Shown: positions 15,275 through 18,504 of the stretch, piece after piece
Position numbering within the stretch: position 1 is the stretch's first letter
How the letters are laid out: each line of letters starts with the position of its first letter
Assembly (NCBI GenBank): GCA_012032965.1
Contig: JAAUPT010000004.1
Coordinates: forward strand, 1 to 18,504
From: Nitrospira sp.
Lineage (GTDB): Bacteria; Nitrospirota; Nitrospiria; Nitrospirales; Nitrospiraceae
Direction: 5' to 3'
DNA length: 18,504 nucleotides
The notes under the pieces: generated by a model
Databases searched by the model: none
What the model was told of the DNA's origin: nothing
What the model saw: the letters and a program-made list of their open reading frames with translations, nothing else
Made by a program: the position numbers and the translations under genes

Positions 15275-16339
15275 TTAGCTGCCTGGATGTTGGATAATAT
15301 TAGCGTCAGCGGGAGATCTCGATTCATACGAAGGATGTGGTGCCTCAGATTGCACCGGAGTCGAGATCTGGGGATCTCGGGAATGTCCAGGATTCGATAG
15401 CAAGACATTCGCCTGAATCGCTTCTGATTGTGTCGCTTGTTCTTTGCGTCTGTCGACAGCCGCCGTAATGAGTTGTTCGACAGCGGAGGAGATGGCCAGA
15501 AAGCTCTTGGCAGCTTCAGATGTCGGAGCGGCTTCGATGACCGGCAGGAATTTTCTGACGGCCTGGCTCACGGCCGGGTCGTCGGGGATTTCCCCGAGCA
15601 GGGTCAGATCGCCACCGACGTATTGGTGGAGAATCTTACGGAGGTACAGGACGTTGACCTGGGAACCGCTGGACACGCGATTGACGATCAGGCCGGGTCG
15701 AAACGATCGCAACGCGGCTGTTGCATTGTCCCGTCCCTCTGCATCGGTGGCACCGGCGACATCCATAACCTCCTCTACGCTCGCAAAGTCTTTATTGGAG
15801 AGGACCTCCGACATGGAGCTCCGCGCGAGAAAACACGCCAATACACGGCGGATCGCTGCCAATTTGATGAATCGGTAAAGATCCAGCACAGCCGTCGGCT
15901 CGGGAGTGGCCACGGCCAAATGAATGTCAGCCATTAGAAAAAAGTCGAGAGCGTGGTAGTTGGTACCAGCCCCAATATCAAGAACCACCACGTCGGCCGC
16001 AAGGTCCTGGAAATGCTTCATCAATCGTTTCTTGCGGGCATAGGCCATATTAGCGGTCGCCAAGGTCTCGCCGGTCCCGGCAATGAGACGGAGGTTCGGA
16101 TGAACCGTGACGGGGACGGCGGCTTCGTCCAACCGGCTGACTCGTTTATCTAGAAAATCTGTCAGCGTCACCGACGGATTGAGTTCTCCAAACATAATAT
16201 GGGCATCAGCCCCACCTACGTCGAGATCAGCCAGCAAAACCTGTTGTCCGGTCTTTGCGAGCGCCAACGCCAGGTTGGCCGAGATGACGCTTTTCCCTAC
16301 GCCGCCTTTCCCGGATGCCACTGAAATGAGGATCGCCAT
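15275..16339 (-). CDS. MinD/FlhG-like P-loop ATPase
   Basis: Cytosolic or membrane-associated ATPase of the MinD/ParA superfamily, which positions cell structures through ATP-driven dimerisation. The 354 residues open with the deviant Walker A motif SGKGGVGKS at 9-17 (signature Lys K11), the switch I segment LLADLDVGGADAHIMFG, LRLIAGTGETLATANMAYARKK, and the Walker B-like VVVLDIGAGTNYHALDFFL. VATPEPTAVLDLYRFIKL and LIVNRVSSGSQVNVL follow, then LLGEIPDDPAVSQAVRKFLP. The wording is closest to FlhG/FleN-type and related orphan MinD proteins, not cell-division MinD; no MinC, MinE, FlhF or flagellar gene is nearby, so its cargo is unknown. The last ~55 residues are Pro/Ser-rich and differ from the domain core; no MinD-type amphipathic helix is visible. 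It is divergent from pyk across a 231-base region. Confidence 0.85.
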   Translation of the reverse strand: MAILISVASGKGGVGKSVISANLALALAKTGQQVLLADLDVGGADAHIMFGELNPSVTLTDFLDKRVSRLDEAAVPVTVHPNLRLIAGTGETLATANMAYARKKRLMKHFQDLAADVVVLDIGAGTNYHALDFFLMADIHLAVATPEPTAVLDLYRFIKLAAIRRVLACFLARSSMSEVLSNKDFASVEEVMDVAGATDAEGRDNATAALRSFRPGLIVNRVSSGSQVNVLYLRKILHQYVGGDLTLLGEIPDDPAVSQAVRKFLPVIEAAPTSEAAKSFLAISSAVEQLITAAVDRRKEQATQSEAIQANVLLSNPGHSRDPQISTPVQSEAPHPSYESRSPADANIIQHPGS

Positions 16340-16570
16340 TGTGTCTGCCTTTTCGCTACAGAGGAGAGGCGTAGAGCATCAAGATCGCTATCAGTAGAGA
16401 TTGTGACGAAGTCATTCTACTGGTCGAGAGAGAAAAGGAAAGGAAAATGCACGAAACTGAGGGGTCCTGTGGACATGAAATAGAATCTGGTCTCACATAT
16501 GCTATCAAAAGAATCGATTTATGATATTCTCGTTTCTGAATCAGCCCTGTGGTGACGATTGTACACGAGC

Positions 16571-17911
16571 ATGCGAAAAGCCAAGATTGTCTGCACGATC
16601 GGCCCGGCGAGTAGTGCGCCGGCCATCCTTAGCCGATTGATTCAGAGCGGCATGAACGCCGCTCGGCTGAATTTTTCTCACGGCACTCACGCCTCTCATG
16701 CTGCGGCGATCGCCGCCATCCGAGAGGCAGCTGACCGGCACGGGTCGGCGGTGGCGATTATTCAGGATCTGCAAGGTCCTCGACTTCGGGTGGGCCTGTT
16801 GCCGAAGGGCGGGGTTGAAGTGAGCGCTGGCCAAGTGGTGCGGCTGCGGATATCGACTGAGTCCGGGGATCTGCCTTATGCCCAAGTCCCCCCTCCCTCT
16901 CCTATTCTTGAGATCCCCGTCACCTATCCTGCACTCACTCGCGATCTCCGCCCAGGCGCGCGAGTGCTCATCAACGATGGACTGATTGAACTTCTTGCCG
17001 ATCGCATCATGGATAGTTGGATCGACTGCACTGTCGTGATCGGCGGCAAGATTACTTCGCACAAAGGAATCAATTTGCCCGGTACCGCCGTCAGTGCTCC
17101 TACTCTGACTGACAAAGATCGAACCGACATTCGATTCGGCGTTGAGCATTGCGTCGATTATGTGGCGCTTTCCTTCGTAAGAGGGTCGCAGGATGTTGAT
17201 GCGGTTCGGACCCTGTTGGCGGAGCATGGAAGCAACATGCCCATCATCGCCAAGATCGAACGAGCAGAGGCCATCCAGTCTTTAGGCGAAATCCTAAACC
17301 GTGCGGATGGTGTGATGATTGCTCGTGGAGATTTGGGTGTAGAGATGGGCCCAGAGGCCGTGCCGGTGTTACAGAAGCGGATTATCGTGGAAGCCAATCG
17401 TCGGCGCCGCGTGGTCATCACGGCCACGCAGATGTTGGAGTCCATGACACAGGCGACGCGCCCGACCAGAGCGGAAGCATCGGATGTTGCGAACGCCGTC
17501 TTTGACGGCACTGACGCCGTGATGCTCTCAGCCGAAACCGCTGTAGGCTCCTATCCAATCGAAACCGTACAGGTGATGGATCGCATCATCCGGGTGGCCG
17601 AGGAAGAAGTCGAACCCGGTCTCATCTTCAAGCGCCAAACCGATATGGAAAACTTGTCTTTCCCGGAAGCGATCTGTACCGCTGCTGCCTCCGCGGCTAA
17701 ATCGGTCGCTGCGAGCGCCATTGTGGCATTCAGCGAACGCGGGACCACCGCGCGATTGATTTCGAAACAACGCCCAGCCGCACCCATTATTGCGCTCACG
17801 CCGTTTGAGCCGGTCAGGCAGCAGATGGCGCTCTATTGGGCGTACGCCCGTACACCATACCGCAGATCGAGCAGACCGATGCGCGTGTGGAGGAGGCGGA
17901 ACGGCACTTGA
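16571..17911 (+). CDS. pyk: pyruvate kinase, 3' end frameshifted
   Basis: Catalyses the last step of glycolysis, phosphoenolpyruvate plus ADP to pyruvate and ATP. The ATG at 16571 gives the usual start MRKAKIVCTIGPASS; an in-frame TTG at 16559 lies three bases after GGTGA and is an alternative. Landmarks are ARLNFSHGTH near 31-40, DLQGPRLRVGLL, INDGLIEL, the catalytic lysine in PIIAKIERAEAI (K228), the metal-binding ARGDLGVEMG near 251-260, the signature ITATQMLESM, and TRAEASDVANAVFDGTDAVM. After QMALYW (about residue 422) the frame gives YARTPYRRSSRPMRVW and stops at 17911. The expected end lies in another frame to 18018 and is joined by adding one G at 17838-17840; the restored enzyme would be about 482 residues, a normal size. 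The neighbours suggest no operon partner. Confidence 0.93.
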   Translation: MRKAKIVCTIGPASSAPAILSRLIQSGMNAARLNFSHGTHASHAAAIAAIREAADRHGSAVAIIQDLQGPRLRVGLLPKGGVEVSAGQVVRLRISTESGDLPYAQVPPPSPILEIPVTYPALTRDLRPGARVLINDGLIELLADRIMDSWIDCTVVIGGKITSHKGINLPGTAVSAPTLTDKDRTDIRFGVEHCVDYVALSFVRGSQDVDAVRTLLAEHGSNMPIIAKIERAEAIQSLGEILNRADGVMIARGDLGVEMGPEAVPVLQKRIIVEANRRRRVVITATQMLESMTQATRPTRAEASDVANAVFDGTDAVMLSAETAVGSYPIETVQVMDRIIRVAEEEVEPGLIFKRQTDMENLSFPEAICTAAASAAKSVAASAIVAFSERGTTARLISKQRPAAPIIALTPFEPVRQQMALYWAYARTPYRRSSRPMRVWRRRNGT

Positions 17912-18018
17912 AATCAGAGGGGCTGGTCAAGACAGGGGAAAAAATCGTGATTCTGTCAGGAACTCGCGTGGGACAACCGGGCGGGACGAATCTGATCAAA
18001 CTGCATGAAGTGGGTTGA
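17841..18018 (+). pseudogene. pyk: displaced C-terminal end of pyruvate kinase
   Basis: Just after the GGG at 17838-17840 the neighbouring frame reads GVRPYTIPQIEQTDARVEEA, then a helix and KTGEKIVILSGTRVGQPGGT with a final NLIKLHEVG and TGA. This is the standard last strand-helix end of bacterial pyruvate kinases, including the GxxGxxGxTN-like turn. One extra G in the run (TGGGGCGTACGC) restores it in frame. I read it as part of pyk, not a separate gene. Confidence 0.9.
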
Positions 18019-18136
18019 ATCGCTCATGTTTCAACGCATCAAGTCCACCTACCCGTCCCCCTTGTTTACCAATCCGTCGTGGAAACAAGCTGCTTTGTCC
18101 TGATATCCTTCTGTACTCAAAGTTTGACATCGATTG

Positions 18137-18504
18137 TCACTGCATCAACGATCGGCGACCATAAATAAGTAAAACCAGCAGAACCAGTGTCAGAAGCCAT
18201 GCCAGAACGTACATGATCATCGCCCGTCGTGCTCGTTCCTTCTCCCACCACGTACGTGGGCGGATCCCCTTGACGAAAAAGACCACTTTACTGGCGAGAT
18301 TAATGCACACTACGTTGATCGCGAGCAGCAACCCTGCGCCGGCAGCGAGGTTGATATCGCCGTGACCCAGCATGAGACCGAGAGTGACTGCCGGAGGAAG
18401 CAATGCGACGGCAACCATCACACCAACCATCACACTCGACAAGCCGGTGGTGAGAGAGAGCGCGGCAGCGGCACCGGATGCGAGTGCCAATGCCATGGAA
18501 TCCA
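18137..18504 (-). CDS. DUF389-family membrane protein, C-terminal part
   Basis: The frame is open to the right edge of the window, so the N-terminal part is missing; 122 complete codons plus the stop are present. Three to four membrane helices are visible: ALASGAAAALSLTTGL continuing into SSVMVGVMVAVALLPPAVTL, the helix LAAGAGLLLAINVVCINLAS, and a last helix MIMYVLAWLLTLVLLVLLIY. The segment VGVMVAVALLPPAV with the following GLMLG, and the GIRPRTWWEK turn after the third helix, are typical of the DUF389 (TIGR00341-like) family, whose function is not established; a transport or channel role is sometimes proposed. It converges on pyk with 118 bases between; no clear terminator is seen there. 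Confidence 0.83.
   Translation of the reverse strand, partial: DSMALALASGAAAALSLTTGLSSVMVGVMVAVALLPPAVTLGLMLGHGDINLAAGAGLLLAINVVCINLASKVVFFVKGIRPRTWWEKERARRAMIMYVLAWLLTLVLLVLLIYGRRSLMQ

Noticed and set aside
15163..15408. Open frame of 81 codons on the minus strand overlapping the end of the MinD-like gene; possible displaced tail
   Set aside because: It reads somewhat like protein, but it uses several rare codons (CTA, ATA, TTA) close together, and the existing MinD-like tail needs no repair. Undecided, so not called.
16490..16530. TATGAT (16520-16525) as a pyk promoter
   Set aside because: No acceptable -35 hexamer lies 16-18 bases upstream, so I do not list it as a promoter.
18125..18139. 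Small inverted repeat TGACA-TCGAT-TGTCA between pyk and the DUF389 gene
   Set aside because: Only five pairs, no G/C-rich stem and no T tract, so not a credible terminator.

Overview
The window looks like a chromosomal piece of a Gram-negative bacterium of moderate GC content, most likely a Nitrospira-type member of the Nitrospirota. That assignment is inference from the kind of gene neighbourhood (C5-pathway haem genes led by a CcsA/HemX-type membrane protein, a CobA-HemD fusion, then hemB, ribF, tilS, hpt and ftsH) and was not checked by search. There are no mobile elements, CRISPR arrays or rRNA genes.

Layout. (1) Positions 1-10786 are one long, tightly packed minus-strand gene run, in transcription order: ccsA/hemX-like, hemA, hemC, cobA-hemD fusion, CBS-domain protein, hemB, ribF+tilS, hpt, ftsH (running off the left edge). 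A near-consensus sigma70 promoter (TTGACT-18-TATAAT) lies just upstream of the first gene at 10840-10869. The run carries the tetrapyrrole trunk from glutamyl-tRNA to uroporphyrinogen III and precorrin-2, a probable cytochrome c/haem-related membrane protein, flavin cofactor synthesis, tRNA-Ile lysidinylation, purine salvage and membrane proteolysis. (2) 10888-11861 holds a divergent RsmI-like methylase (+) and a TusA-family protein (-) that overlap by 4 bases tail to tail. (3) 11943-12689 is a secreted protein of unknown function (-) with a clear terminator at 11887-11914. (4) 12973-13059 is tRNA-Leu(CAA) (-) with a good promoter. (5) 13367-15080 is a two-gene operon (+) of exported proteins, the first resembling DUF4412. 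(6) 15275-16339 is a MinD/FlhG-like ATPase (-), divergent from pyruvate kinase (+, 16571 onward). (7) The right edge holds the C-terminal part of a DUF389 membrane protein (-).

The most striking property is a cluster of single-base indels in conserved genes. In tilS, the CBS gene and pyk the reading frame leaves the family pattern near the 3' end, and the missing conserved end lies intact in another frame. hemA probably shows the same, and ccsA contains what looks like a compensated out-of-frame patch. Several sites are homopolymers shortened by one base, so the simplest explanation is residual sequencing or assembly error rather than gene decay. The same reasoning casts doubt on the apparent RibF-TilS fusion: one extra G in a GGG run would end RibF at a normal length, with a TTG and purine-rich sequence ready for TilS. 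I did not find a convincing new multi-gene system. The best biological leads are the divergent RsmI-like methylase, the CBS protein inside the haem operon, the mixed metal site of HemB and the uncharacterised exported proteins.
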